Of a stretch of 64,000 nt of DNA, positions 51,858-60,747 are shown one piece after another. The translations under genes and the position numbers were made by a program. The stretch spans positions 2,046,001 through 2,110,000 of the forward strand of contig NZ_JASZYB010000001.1 in the NCBI RefSeq assembly GCF_030317205.1, written 5' to 3'. Under the pieces are notes generated by a model. The model was not told the DNA's origin. It made no database searches and worked only from the letters and a program-made list of their open reading frames with translations. This DNA is from Variovorax sp. J2L1-78 (GTDB lineage: Bacteria > Pseudomonadota > Gammaproteobacteria > Burkholderiales > Burkholderiaceae_C). Numbering within the stretch: position 1 is the first letter of the stretch; each line of letters begins with the position of its first letter.

Positions 51858-52949
51858 ATGCCCATCCCGACCGTCGACGACCTGCGGCGCTATGCCATCG
51901 CCCGCACGCTCTTCACACCCACGACGCTGCCGCGCGCCATCCGGCAGCTTGGCTTCGTGCAGGCTGACCCGATCCGTGCACCGGCCCGCGCCCAGGACCT
52001 GACCCTGCGTCACCGCGTGAAGGACTACCGCGCCGGCGATCTCGAAGCCCGCTACACACGGCTCGCCATCGAGGAAGACTGCCTCGTCAACTACGGCTTC
52101 CTGCCGCGCGAACACCTGGCGTTGATGCATCCGCGCGAGGCCAAGCGTGCCTGGGACGCCGAGACGCAGCGCAGGGCCGCCGACGTGCTCGCCTACGTGC
52201 GCGAGCACGGGCCGGTGCATCCGCGCCAGGTCGACGCGCATTTCGCGCACGGCCGCATGCAGAACTACTGGGGCGGCTCGAGCAACGCGAGCACGCACCT
52301 GCTCGACGGCCTGCACTACCGCGGCCTGCTTCGCGTGCTGCGGCGCGACAACGGCACGCGTGTGTACGAGGCCGTGACGCATCTTCCTGCGGATGAGAGC
52401 CCGGCCGGCCGCGCACGCCGCGCCGCCGCACTGATCGACCTCGTGGTGCGCAAGTACGCGCCGCTGCCGGCCGCCAGCCTGACCTACCTCGTGCGGCTGC
52501 TCGGCTACGGCGCGCCGCACCTGTCGGTGCAGACGCAGGCCGCGCTGCGCCTCGCACGCGAAGCGCTGGCCAGCTGCCGCATCGACGGCACGGTCTGGTA
52601 CTGGCCGGCCGACGAGAACCCCGCCTCGCGCCGCCACGCACCCGACGATGCCATCCGGCTGCTGGCACCCTTCGACCCGGTGGTATGGGACCGCCGGCGC
52701 TTCGCGCTGCTCTGGGGCTGGACGTACAAGTTCGAGGCCTACACGCCAGCACCGAAGCGGCAGTTCGGCTACTACGCGTTGCCCATGTTGCAGGATGAAC
52801 GCGTGCTCGGCTGGGCCAACGTGTCCGCGCGCGCGGGATCGCTGCAGCCGAGCTTCGGCTATGCCGGCAAGAAGCCGACAGGTGCGGCGTTCCGCGCGGC
52901 GCTCGACGACGAAATGCAGCGCATGACGCACTTTCTTGCAGGGCGCTGA
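51858..52949 (+). CDS. YcaQ/AlkZ-type winged-helix DNA glycosylase
   Basis: 363 residues of the HTH_42 family. Near the N-terminus GFVQADPIRAPARAQDL contains a Q-x-D motif; in AlkZ/YcaQ enzymes the equivalent Q-x-Q or Q-x-D motif is catalytic, and YcaQ unhooks interstrand crosslinks. The middle (LLRVLRRDNGTRVYE) and C-terminal parts (LAPFDPVVWDRRR, WTYKFEAYTPAPKRQFGYY) match the family. It is divergent from an AraC/GyrI-type regulator. ATG 51858 starts the conserved region. Confidence 0.87.
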   Translation: MPIPTVDDLRRYAIARTLFTPTTLPRAIRQLGFVQADPIRAPARAQDLTLRHRVKDYRAGDLEARYTRLAIEEDCLVNYGFLPREHLALMHPREAKRAWDAETQRRAADVLAYVREHGPVHPRQVDAHFAHGRMQNYWGGSSNASTHLLDGLHYRGLLRVLRRDNGTRVYEAVTHLPADESPAGRARRAAALIDLVVRKYAPLPAASLTYLVRLLGYGAPHLSVQTQAALRLAREALASCRIDGTVWYWPADENPASRRHAPDDAIRLLAPFDPVVWDRRRFALLWGWTYKFEAYTPAPKRQFGYYALPMLQDERVLGWANVSARAGSLQPSFGYAGKKPTGAAFRAALDDEMQRMTHFLAGR

Positions 52950-53049
52950 GCAGCACCTCGATGCGCCCAAGGGTTTTGCCGCAGGGGCGACAGCATGCCT
53001 TTCGCAGCGTGCCTAGAATCCACACCGCCCCGGTGCAAGCCGGGGCATG

Positions 53050-53200
53050 CGTTCTCAGGGCGGGGTGAAATTCCCCACCGGCGGTGACGGCGACTCGTTC
53101 GCACAAGCCCGCGAGCGCCTGCGGTGCGTCATGCATCGCAGGGTCAGCAGACCCGGTTGGAATCCGGGGCCGACGGTCACAGTCCGGATGAAAGAGAGCG
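53050..53200 (+). promoter_or_regulatory. FMN riboswitch (RFN element)
   Basis: The conserved blocks are in order: TTCTCAGGGCGGGGTGAAA at 53052-53070, TTCCCCACCGGCGGT, AGCCCGCGAGCGCC, GGTCAGCAGACCCGGT, GGAATCCGGGGCCGACGGT (with the usual TGGAATCC), and AGTCCGGATGAAAGAGAG. The P1 stem forms between CGTTCTC and GAGAGCG. It senses flavin mononucleotide. About 95 nt separate it from the ribH start; a hairpin CAGG-AAA-CCTG just before the ribosome-binding site suggests control of translation rather than a clear terminator. Confidence 0.95.
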
Positions 53201-53296
53201 CGGACCGTCGGCGTGGCCGCGCGCGTTTCGTCGTGCGTGGCCGGCTGCCGGCTTCGTGCGCCCTGATTCAGGAAACCTGCTTTCAAGAGGCACATC

Positions 53297-53800
53297 GTGA
53301 GTCAGATCAACGACCTTCCCCTTTCGGCCATCCCGGCCTCCGAGCCGCAGCGCGTCGCCTTCATCGAAGCGCAATGGCATGCCGACATCGTCCACCAGGC
53401 GCGCCACGCCTTCCTCGCGGAGATGGAGCGCCAGGGCTTCGCGCGCGACCGCATCGACGTGATCGCCGTGCCCGGCGCCTTCGAGATCCCGCTGCATGCC
53501 AAGCGCCTGGCGCTGTCGGGCCGCTACGCCGCCATCGTCGGCTGCGCGCTGGTGGTCGACGGCGGCATCTACCGCCACGAGTTCGTCGCCAGCACGGTGG
53601 TGAGCACGCTGATGTCGCTGCAGCTGGAGACCAATGTGCCGATCCTCTCGGCCGTGCTGACGCCGCACCACTTCCACGAGCATGTGGAGCACCGCAAGTA
53701 CTTCCACGCGCACTTCGCGGTGAAGGGCACCGAGGCGGCCGACGCCTGCATCAGGACCATCGAAGGCCTGCGCCAGGTCGAGGCGCTGCTGGCCGCCTGA
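53297..53800 (+). CDS. ribH: 6,7-dimethyl-8-ribityllumazine synthase, RibH2-like
   Basis: 167 residues from GTG 53297 with AAGAGG 6-12 nt upstream. VPGAFEIPLHAKRL, VDGGIYRHEFVASTVV (catalytic His region) and the C-terminal LTPHHFHEHVEHRKYFHAHF match the RibH2 type of Brucella and Mesorhizobium, which forms decamers, rather than the standard icosahedral RibH1. It makes the penultimate riboflavin intermediate. No other rib gene is adjacent, and the FMN riboswitch directly controls it. Confidence 0.9.
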   Translation: MSQINDLPLSAIPASEPQRVAFIEAQWHADIVHQARHAFLAEMERQGFARDRIDVIAVPGAFEIPLHAKRLALSGRYAAIVGCALVVDGGIYRHEFVASTVVSTLMSLQLETNVPILSAVLTPHHFHEHVEHRKYFHAHFAVKGTEAADACIRTIEGLRQVEALLAA

Positions 53801-53804
53801 AGAG

Positions 53805-54128
53805 TCATCCCCGTGGCGCCACCGTGGTGCTGGCCGCGCAGGCCTCTCCTTCGCAACAGTTCTCGGTGAGGTACCCGATCAACGCGCTCATCCGGCCAAA
53901 GGCCGCGCGGTAGATCAGGTTTCGCCCGCTGCGCTCCTGCGTGACCATGCCCGAATGCAGCAGTTCCTTGAGGTGGAAGGACAGGCTGGTGCCCGGGACC
54001 GCGATGGCGTCGACCAGCGCTCCGGGCGTCATGCCCTCGGGCCCGGCGACCACCAAGGCGCGAAAGACCTGCAGGCGCACCGGCTGTGCCAATGCGGCGA
54101 GTGATTTGACGGCGTCGCTGGCTTCCAT
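53805..54128 (-). CDS. arsR: ArsR family transcriptional regulator
   Basis: 107 residues of winged HTH (about 8-90): KSLAALAQPVRLQVFRALV, TSLSFHLKELLHSGMVTQER. A C-terminal CCEGEAC cysteine cluster (about 92-97) could bind As(III), in contrast to the classical CVC motif in the recognition helix. It is divergent from arsC with 29 bp between starts; the AT-rich repeats TATTCAATAATAG-TTGGATAATTGAGAATA there are the likely operator. Confidence 0.88.
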   Translation of the reverse strand: MEASDAVKSLAALAQPVRLQVFRALVVAGPEGMTPGALVDAIAVPGTSLSFHLKELLHSGMVTQERSGRNLIYRAAFGRMSALIGYLTENCCEGEACAASTTVAPRG

Positions 54129-54157
54129 TATTCAATAATAGTTGGATAATTGAGAAT

Positions 54158-54595
54158 ATGCAATCCGCTCACCCCGCCATCACCATCTTCCACAACCCGG
54201 CCTGCGGCACCTCGCGCAACGTGCTGGCGCTCATCCGCAACAGCGGCGTCGAGCCCGAAGTCATCGAGTACCTGAAGCAACCGCCCGGCAAGGAGCGCCT
54301 GCGTGCACTCGTCGACGCCATGGGCACCGGCGTGCGCAGTCTGCTGCGGCAGAAGGGCACGCCCTACGACGAACTGAAGCTGGACGACGCCACGTGGAGC
54401 GACGAACAACTGCTCGACTTCATGGTGCAGCATCCGATCCTGATGAACCGCCCGGTGGTGGTCACGCCGCTGGGCACCCGGCTGTGCCGACCGTCGGAGA
54501 CGGTGCTCGACATCCTCCCCTCGCCACAGCAGGCCGCCTTCCGCAAGGAGGATGGCCAGCCGGTGATCGGCGAGGACGGTCGCCGTGTGGACTGA
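54158..54595 (+). CDS. arsC: Arsenate reductase, glutaredoxin-dependent
   Basis: 145 residues, ArsC fold: active-site Cys16 in [10 protein letters not shown], the arginine-rich loop and [20 protein letters not shown], which contains the conserved Asn-Arg-Pro. It reduces arsenate to arsenite using glutaredoxin. The ATG follows 29 bp after the arsR start on the other strand, and arsH overlaps its end by 11 bp. Confidence 0.94.
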   Translation: MQSAHPAITIFHNPACGTSRNVLALIRNSGVEPEVIEYLKQPPGKERLRALVDAMGTGVRSLLRQKGTPYDELKLDDATWSDEQLLDFMVQHPILMNRPVVVTPLGTRLCRPSETVLDILPSPQQAAFRKEDGQPVIGEDGRRVD

Positions 54596-55307
54596 CGACC
54601 TGTCCCTGCCGTCACTCGACGGCGCCCTCTTCGCTTCACCCGACATCGCGCGGCTCTGGCCCCAGGCACGCGCGACGCATGCGCCGCGCATCCTGATGCT
54701 CTACGGCTCGATGCGCGAACGCTCCTTCAGTCGCCTCCTCAGCTGGGAAGCGGCGCGGCTGCTGCAGGCGCTGGGCGCCGAGGTGCGCGTGTTCGACCCA
54801 CGCGGCCTGCCCCTGCCCGACGACGCGCCCGAGACCCACCCGAAGGTGGCCGAGCTGCGCTCGCTCGCCGCCTGGTCCGAAGGCATGGTGTGGACCTCGC
54901 CGGAGCGGCACGGCGCCATGACCGGCATCCTGAAGTCGCAGATCGACTGGATCCCGCTCGCCCTGGGCGCGGTGCGGCCGACCCAGGGCAAAACGCTGGC
55001 CGTGATGCAGGTCAGCGGCGGCTCGCAGTCCTTCAACGCCGTCAACCAGATGCGGGTGCTCGGCCGGTGGATGCGGATGCTCACCATCCCCAACCAGTCG
55101 TCGGTGGCGAAAGCCTTTCTCGAGTTCGACGAGGCCGGCCGCATGCGGCCTTCGGCCTACTACGACCGGGTCGTCGACGTGATGGAAGAGCTGGTCAAGT
55201 TCACGCTGCTCACGCGCGACGCCGCGGGCTACCTGGTCGACCGCTACAGCGAGCGCAAGGAGAGCGCCGAGGCGTTGTCGGCGCGGGTGAACCAGCGCGC
55301 GATCTGA
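54585..55307 (+). CDS. arsH: NADPH-dependent FMN reductase ArsH
   Basis: 240 residues from GTG 54585. The flavodoxin-like fold shows [21 protein letters not shown] (FMN phosphate loop) and [21 protein letters not shown], the ArsH signature. ArsH oxidises trivalent organoarsenicals and gives resistance to them. It overlaps arsC by 11 bp. No arsB or acr3 arsenite pump is adjacent. Confidence 0.92.
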   Translation: MWTDDLSLPSLDGALFASPDIARLWPQARATHAPRILMLYGSMRERSFSRLLSWEAARLLQALGAEVRVFDPRGLPLPDDAPETHPKVAELRSLAAWSEGMVWTSPERHGAMTGILKSQIDWIPLALGAVRPTQGKTLAVMQVSGGSQSFNAVNQMRVLGRWMRMLTIPNQSSVAKAFLEFDEAGRMRPSAYYDRVVDVMEELVKFTLLTRDAAGYLVDRYSERKESAEALSARVNQRAI

Positions 55308-55319
55308 GGCAGCACCCCG

Positions 55320-56075
55320 TCAGCGTTGCAGCAGCGTCGGCAGCGAGGACGCCAGCAGCATCACGCCCGACACCGTCAGCAAGCCCAGCACGATCTGGCG
55401 GAAGGCCGCGTCGCTGATGCCGACGTAGAGCCGTGCGCCGAGCAGCACCGGCACCAGCACGCAACCGGCGACGATGGCCAGCATCGGCAACATCGCCAGG
55501 CCCACGTTGCCGGCGCCCAGGTGCAGGGCGAAGGCGACGGCCAGCATGGCGAGGTTGAAGTTCTGGATGACGGCGCGCTGCGCGTCCTTGTCCATGCGGC
55601 GCAGCGTGCACCACAGCGTGGGGATGGCGCCGGCGAAGCCGCCCACGCCACTGCAGACGCCGCCGGCGAGGCCCGCCACCGCATCGGCCACGCGTCCGCC
55701 GGCCGTGACGCGCGGCAGGTTGCGCGCCATCAGCATGGCCGGACACCAGACCACCAGCAGCGCGCCCAGGCAGGCCTTGAACACGGCCACATCGAGCCGC
55801 GGCAACAGCCACACACCGAGCGGCACGCCGACCAGCCCGCCGAGGACGAAGGGCAGCAGCAGGGGCTTGTCGAAGCTTCGCTTTTGCGAGAAAGCGGCGA
55901 TGAGCTGCCCGGTCAGCGCACCGAAGGTGGCGAGCACGGCGGCGAGCTTCGGCTCGACCGTCCAGGCCCAGATCGACATCGCGACCAGGCCGAACGCAAA
56001 GCCCGACAGGCCCTGCACGAAACCCGCCACGGCCGCACCGAGCGCGACCAGCAGGTAGAGCGAGAGCGGCTCCAA
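55320..56075 (-). CDS. TauE/SafE family membrane permease
   Basis: 251 residues, about seven transmembrane helices with the TauE pattern AAVAGFVQGLSGFAFGLV near the N-terminus and a repeated GGVCSGVGGFAGAIPT at about 145-160. The family is thought to export sulfonates or sulfite. TTG at 56075, 7 bp after the MFS stop, is the best start: the residues before it lie inside the MFS gene. It converges on arsH with 12 bp between stops and is probably cotranscribed with the MFS gene. Confidence 0.83.
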   Translation of the reverse strand: MEPLSLYLLVALGAAVAGFVQGLSGFAFGLVAMSIWAWTVEPKLAAVLATFGALTGQLIAAFSQKRSFDKPLLLPFVLGGLVGVPLGVWLLPRLDVAVFKACLGALLVVWCPAMLMARNLPRVTAGGRVADAVAGLAGGVCSGVGGFAGAIPTLWCTLRRMDKDAQRAVIQNFNLAMLAVAFALHLGAGNVGLAMLPMLAIVAGCVLVPVLLGARLYVGISDAAFRQIVLGLLTVSGVMLLASSLPTLLQR

Positions 56076-56082
56076 GCGCCGC

Positions 56083-57336
56083 TCAGGCCGAGGCCGGCAC
56101 CAGCGCCTCGCGCCGCACCCGGCGCACATTGAAGGCACTGGCGATCAGCACGCCCTGGATCAGTGCCAGCCCGACGATCACCGCCGTGTAGCGGCCGTTG
56201 TCCATGAGGCGCCCGAAGACCAGCGGCGCGACCGCCTGCCCGATGTCGAGCCCGGCGTAGACCACGCCGTAGACGCGGCCGGTGGCATTGGCCGGCGTCG
56301 ACTTCTTCACCAGCAGGTCGCGCGACGGCCCGGCGATGCCCGACGCGAAACCCATCGCGCCGAACAGCACCGGCACCAGCACCGGCGCGAAGTCGGCGAA
56401 GGCCAGCACCAGCGCCAGCGCGGCAGCAATGCCGAAGCCCGCACCGACGACTCGCTCGCAGCGCGACGGGTCCGAGGCGAGGAAGCCGCCGACCACCATG
56501 CCGGCCGCGCTCGCGACCATGTAGACCGTCAGGCACACCGCGATCAGCGCCACCGGCACGGCGTGCAGATGGCCGGCCGCGGCCGGTGCGAAGGTCTGCA
56601 CCACGCTGATGACCATCGCGTAGAAAAAGAAGAAGCCGAAGCACATCCACACCGCCGGGATGCGCAGGAAGTCGAACTGGCCCGCGGTCGGCAAATGCGC
56701 GTCCTGCCCGGTAGCCTTCTGCACCGTCTTCACGTCGAGCGCGAACACGCTGCGGTACAGCCACAGCACCACCAGCACGGCCAGCGCGAGCGCACCGGCT
56801 GCGGCGAGCGCCACGCGCCACGAGGTCGCCAGGGCGATCGGCACCACGAAGGCCGGCGCCAGCGCCCAGCCCAGGCTGCCGGTGATGCCGTGCACGCTGT
56901 AGGCATGGCCCAGCCGCGTGGGCGCGACCTTGCGGTTGAAGAGCGTGTAGTCGACCGGGTGGAACACGCCGTTGCCCACGCCCCCGACCACCGCGCTGGC
57001 CAGCAGCATCCAGTAGCTCTGCGCCGTCGCGTAGCCGAAGCCGGCCAGCCCGAGCATGCCGAGCCCGACGAACAGTACCGGCCGCGGGCCCAGCTTGTCG
57101 ACGATGAAGCCCGAGGCCGCCTGCACCAGGCACGAGACGACGAAGAAGACGGTGAGCACCGCGCCCAGCTCGGTGTAGCTGACGTCGAACGCGTCCTTCA
57201 GCCAGGGGAACAGCGGCGCCAGGATGAGCTGGCTGAAGTGGCTGATCGCGTGGGCCAGGCCCACCAGGCCGATGAGCTGTGCGTCGGTGCGCAGCGTGTT
57301 CTCGGAAGGCGTGCGGGAGGCGGAAGCTGAGGACAT
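56083..57336 (-). CDS. MFS transporter (fosmidomycin-resistance-like)
   Basis: 417 residues with 12 transmembrane helices. The N-terminal half has GLAHAISHFSQLILAPLFPWLKD and the MFS loop motif GFIVDKLGPRP; GNGVFHPVDYTLFNRKV in TM4-5 resembles the Fsr subfamily. ATG 57336 (MSSASASRTP) was chosen because the upstream part of the frame runs into the promoter of the divergent AraC gene. Likely exporter controlled by that regulator. Confidence 0.88.
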   Translation of the reverse strand: MSSASASRTPSENTLRTDAQLIGLVGLAHAISHFSQLILAPLFPWLKDAFDVSYTELGAVLTVFFVVSCLVQAASGFIVDKLGPRPVLFVGLGMLGLAGFGYATAQSYWMLLASAVVGGVGNGVFHPVDYTLFNRKVAPTRLGHAYSVHGITGSLGWALAPAFVVPIALATSWRVALAAAGALALAVLVVLWLYRSVFALDVKTVQKATGQDAHLPTAGQFDFLRIPAVWMCFGFFFFYAMVISVVQTFAPAAAGHLHAVPVALIAVCLTVYMVASAAGMVVGGFLASDPSRCERVVGAGFGIAAALALVLAFADFAPVLVPVLFGAMGFASGIAGPSRDLLVKKSTPANATGRVYGVVYAGLDIGQAVAPLVFGRLMDNGRYTAVIVGLALIQGVLIASAFNVRRVRREALVPASA

Positions 57337-57421
57337 GGCGGTGAACGAAGGGAGCGGGCTTCGATCGTAGGCCGGGCAGACGCGGCAGAATGGCGATAGA
57401 TGGACAACATTTGTCGAAACC

Positions 57422-58285
57422 ATGACAGTTGCTGAAACCAAGACCGATTCCCCCCGCCCCCGGCCCTTGAACGCTCCGCCGGCCACCACGGTGGTGGAGC
57501 CGCTCACCCCGCACCTCTACGCGCCCGACGCGGTGCGCCCGCTGCGCGCCAAGGAGCACTTCCTGCAGGCTGACACCTTCGTCGAGCTGCATGTGCATCC
57601 GTGGCCCCAGCTCACCTTCTCGACCCGCGGCGTGATCCGGCTGAGCACGCAGGACGGCAGCTACATCGTGCCGCCCTCACGCGCGCTGTGGGTGCCGGCG
57701 GACGTGCCGCACAGCATCACGCTGATCGAGGACGCCGAGCTGCGCACGGTGTACGTCCACAGCTGGCTGGCCCCACCCTGGGAGCGCTGCGAGGTGCTGG
57801 AGATCAGCCCGCTGATGCGCGCGCTGATGCTGGCGCTCGACACCACGCCCGACGGCCGGGCGCCGGCCGACCCGCAGGCGCCGCACCGCGAACGGATGAT
57901 CGCGCCGCTGCTGATCGACGAGATCGAGCGCGCCACGCAGATCCGCATCGACGTGCCGCTGCCGGCCGACAAGCGCCTGCGCCAGCTGTGCGAGACGCTG
58001 CTGCGCAACCCGGCGGATCGGGCCACGCTGGCCGAGCGCGCCACCGCCATCGGCGCCAGCGAGCGCACCGTGGCGCGCCTGTTCCACCACCAGCTGGGCA
58101 TGAACTGGCAGCAATGGCGACAGCAGGCCGTGATGGCGCACGCCCTGCCGCTGCTGGCACGCGGCATGGCGGTGAGCCAGGTCGCCACGGCCTGTGGCTA
58201 CGCCACCGACAGCGCCTTCTGCGCGATGTTCAAGACGGCCACCGGGCGCTCGCCCACCGCCTTCCAGCACAAGAAGCCCAGATAA
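57422..58285 (+). CDS. AraC family regulator with cupin sensor domain
   Basis: 287 residues: an AraC_N-type cupin (about 40-135: LQADTFVELHVHPWPQLTFS, with two His in HVHPW), then the two-HTH DNA-binding domain (about 190-285: LCETLLRNPADRATLAERAT to GYATDSAFCAMFKTATGRSP). The type resembles regulators of MFS efflux genes. It is divergent from the MFS gene, 85 bp between starts, and probably activates it. Confidence 0.9.
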   Translation: MTVAETKTDSPRPRPLNAPPATTVVEPLTPHLYAPDAVRPLRAKEHFLQADTFVELHVHPWPQLTFSTRGVIRLSTQDGSYIVPPSRALWVPADVPHSITLIEDAELRTVYVHSWLAPPWERCEVLEISPLMRALMLALDTTPDGRAPADPQAPHRERMIAPLLIDEIERATQIRIDVPLPADKRLRQLCETLLRNPADRATLAERATAIGASERTVARLFHHQLGMNWQQWRQQAVMAHALPLLARGMAVSQVATACGYATDSAFCAMFKTATGRSPTAFQHKKPR

Positions 58286-58324
58286 TCCTGCGGTGCATCC
58301 CGAACTCTTCTGCGCGCCGGCATC

Positions 58325-60013
58325 ATGGCGATGAACCGCGACCAGCTCGTGCGCTGGCTTCCCTTCCTGGCCTGGCCACGCCCCGACCGCGCCCTGCTCA
58401 TTAACGAAGCCTCCGCCGGCATCACCGTCGCGCTGATGGTCATCCCGCAAGGCGTCGCTTACGCCGCGCTCGCGGGCATGCCGCTGGTCACCGGCGTCTA
58501 CGCGGCGCTGTTCCCGGCCCTCATCGCGGTGCTCTTCAGTTCGTCGGCACGGCTGTCCGTCGGGCCGACCGCCCTCACCAGCCTGCTGGTCGGTGCGTCG
58601 CTGGCGCCGCTGGCCGTGCCGGGCAGCCGCGAATGGGTGGCGCTCGCGGTCTGGCTCACGCTGCTGTCGGGGGGGATGCAGCTGCTGCTGGGCGTGGCGC
58701 GCTTCGGCTGGCTGCTGAGGCTGGTGAATTCTCCCGTGCTGATGGGCTTCACGCAGGGCGCGGCGGTGCTCATCACGCTGTCGCAGCTGCCCGCGCTGCT
58801 CGGCTTCACCGGGCGCAGCTACACGCAGCTCTTGCAGGGGCCGCCGCCGGATCTCATGGCGATCGCCTTCGGCCTCGGCGGCATGGCGATGCTGTGGGTC
58901 GGCAAGCGCATCGCGCCGCGCTTTCCCACCACGATGGCGCTGGTGGCCGTGAGCGCCGCGGCGAGCGCCGCCGTCGGCTATGCGCTCAAGGGCGGTGCCG
59001 TGATCGGTGCCTTGCCGTCGGGCCTGCCCTCGTTCTACTGGCCGGGCGGCCTGGGCGCCACCGAGCTCGGCACCCTGCTGCTGCCGGCCTTCCTCATCAC
59101 GCTGGTGAGCTTTCTGGAAACGGCATCGAGCGCCAAGGTCGACAACGCGCGCGCCGGCAAGCTCTGGAACGAGAACCAGGATCTGATCGGCCAGGGTCTG
59201 GGCAAGATCGCCTCCGGCCTTAGCGGCTCGTTCCCCACCAGTTCCTCGTTCTCGCGCTCGGCCATCACGCTGTACGCCGGCGCCAAGACGCAGTGGTCCA
59301 CGCTGTTCAGCGTGATCGTCGTGGCGGCCGCCCTGCTGTGGGCGATGCCGCTGCTGTTCCATGTGCCGCAGGCGGTGCTGGCGTCGGTGGTGGTCACGGC
59401 CACGCTGGGGCTGCTCAAGCCCAGGGCCTTCGCCGCGCTGTGGCGCATCTCGCGGATCGAGGCGGCCATCGCGGTCGCGACCTTCGCACTCACCATCGCG
59501 ACCGCACCGTCGATCTACTGGGGCGTGCTCGGCGGCCTGCTCGCGGCGCTGGCGCACTACATGTACCGGCACCTGCATCCGCGCATCATCGAGGTGGGCC
59601 TGCACGCCGACGGCAGCCTGCGCGACCGGCACCTGTGGCACCTGCCGCCGCTGGCACCGAAGCTCTACGCCCTGCGCATGGATGCCGAGCTCGACTTCGC
59701 CTCGGCCAGCACGCTGGAGCACGCCATCACCGCGGCCCTGGCCGAGCGCCCGGGGCTCACCGACGTGTGCCTGTTCGCGCACCCGATCAACCGGGTCGAC
59801 CTGACCGGCGCCGAAGTCTTCGGCAACATCCGGCGGCTGCTCGAGTCGCAGGGCGTTCGCCTGCATCTGTCGGGCCTCAAGCTGCCGGCCCAGCAGGTGC
59901 TGGAGCGTGCCGGGCTGCTGAAGCCCGATGCGATGTTCTTCAGCTACCGGACCGATGCCGAGGCATTGGCGGCGCTGTCGCGGCCCCCGCACGAGGTGCC
60001 GGTCGCCGCCTGA
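58325..60013 (+). CDS. SulP family anion transporter with STAS domain
   Basis: 562 residues. The transmembrane part (about 25-420) starts with the SulP sequence GITVALMVIPQGVAYAALAGMP and contains GLSGSFPTSSSFSRSA; the C-terminal STAS domain (about 440-555) has the loop ANRVDLTGAEVF. Bacterial SulP proteins carry sulfate, bicarbonate, C4-dicarboxylates or other anions. A second ATG two codons in (58331) is possible. It converges on livF with 20 bp between stop codons. Confidence 0.92.
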   Translation: MAMNRDQLVRWLPFLAWPRPDRALLINEASAGITVALMVIPQGVAYAALAGMPLVTGVYAALFPALIAVLFSSSARLSVGPTALTSLLVGASLAPLAVPGSREWVALAVWLTLLSGGMQLLLGVARFGWLLRLVNSPVLMGFTQGAAVLITLSQLPALLGFTGRSYTQLLQGPPPDLMAIAFGLGGMAMLWVGKRIAPRFPTTMALVAVSAAASAAVGYALKGGAVIGALPSGLPSFYWPGGLGATELGTLLLPAFLITLVSFLETASSAKVDNARAGKLWNENQDLIGQGLGKIASGLSGSFPTSSSFSRSAITLYAGAKTQWSTLFSVIVVAAALLWAMPLLFHVPQAVLASVVVTATLGLLKPRAFAALWRISRIEAAIAVATFALTIATAPSIYWGVLGGLLAALAHYMYRHLHPRIIEVGLHADGSLRDRHLWHLPPLAPKLYALRMDAELDFASASTLEHAITAALAERPGLTDVCLFAHPINRVDLTGAEVFGNIRRLLESQGVRLHLSGLKLPAQQVLERAGLLKPDAMFFSYRTDAEALAALSRPPHEVPVAA

Positions 60014-60033
60014 GATGGCCCTCGGTCGGCCCG

Positions 60034-60747
60034 TCAGTGGTTCCCGAGGTACAGCTGCGCCATGCGCTCGTCGTCCAGCAGCCCTTGCGCCTGCCCCTGC
60101 AGCACGCAGCGCCCCTGGTCGAGGATGTAGCCCTGCTGGCTGATCTGCAGCGCCTGGCGCGCGCGCTGCTCGACCATCAGCACGGCGACACCGGCGGCCG
60201 GCAGCTTGCGCACCATGTCGAAGACCTTGCCCACCAGCGAAGGCGCCAATGCGGCGGTCGGCTCGTCGAGCACCATGATGCGCGGCGACGGCATCAGCGC
60301 GCGGGCGAAGGCCAGCTGCTGGCGCTCGCCGCCCGACAAATCGCTGGCCGGCTGCGGCAGCCGTTCGACCAACGCAGGAAAGTCGACCAACACCTCGTCC
60401 ATGCGGCGCTTGACGTGCGGCACGCCGCGCACCACCAGCAGGTTCTCGCGCACGGTGAGCGACGGGAACACGTTGGCCACCTGTGGCACGTAGGCCAGGC
60501 CGGCGTCGAAGCGGTCCTCGGCCGACAGTTTGGTGATGTCGCGCCCGTCCAGGTGGATGGTGCCCGACACGCGCGGCAGCAGGCCCAGCAGCGCCTTCAC
60601 CAGCGTCGACTTGCCGGCGCCGTTGGTGCCGGCGATGGTGACGATGTCGCCCGGCGCAACGGCCAGGTCGATGCCATGGATGATGTCGACTTCCGAGTAG
60701 CCGCCGCGCAGTTGCGCGATCTGCAGCAGGTTCTGCACCGCGCTCAT
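60034..60747 (-). CDS. livF: Branched-chain amino acid-type ABC transporter ATPase LivF
   Basis: 237 residues: Walker A GTNGAGKST, Q-loop, signature LSGGERQQLAFARAL, Walker B IMVLDEPTAAL. It is one of the two ATPases of a HAAT-type importer. The ATG overlaps the livG stop codon (ATGA). Family members transport branched-chain amino acids, urea, amides or aromatic acids. Confidence 0.93.
   Translation of the reverse strand: MSAVQNLLQIAQLRGGYSEVDIIHGIDLAVAPGDIVTIAGTNGAGKSTLVKALLGLLPRVSGTIHLDGRDITKLSAEDRFDAGLAYVPQVANVFPSLTVRENLLVVRGVPHVKRRMDEVLVDFPALVERLPQPASDLSGGERQQLAFARALMPSPRIMVLDEPTAALAPSLVGKVFDMVRKLPAAGVAVLMVEQRARQALQISQQGYILDQGRCVLQGQAQGLLDDERMAQLYLGNH

Noticed and set aside
57677..59992. 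A 771-codon open frame on the minus strand
   Set aside because: Shadow of the AraC and SulP genes; the translation is full of Arg, Gln and His runs and matches nothing known.
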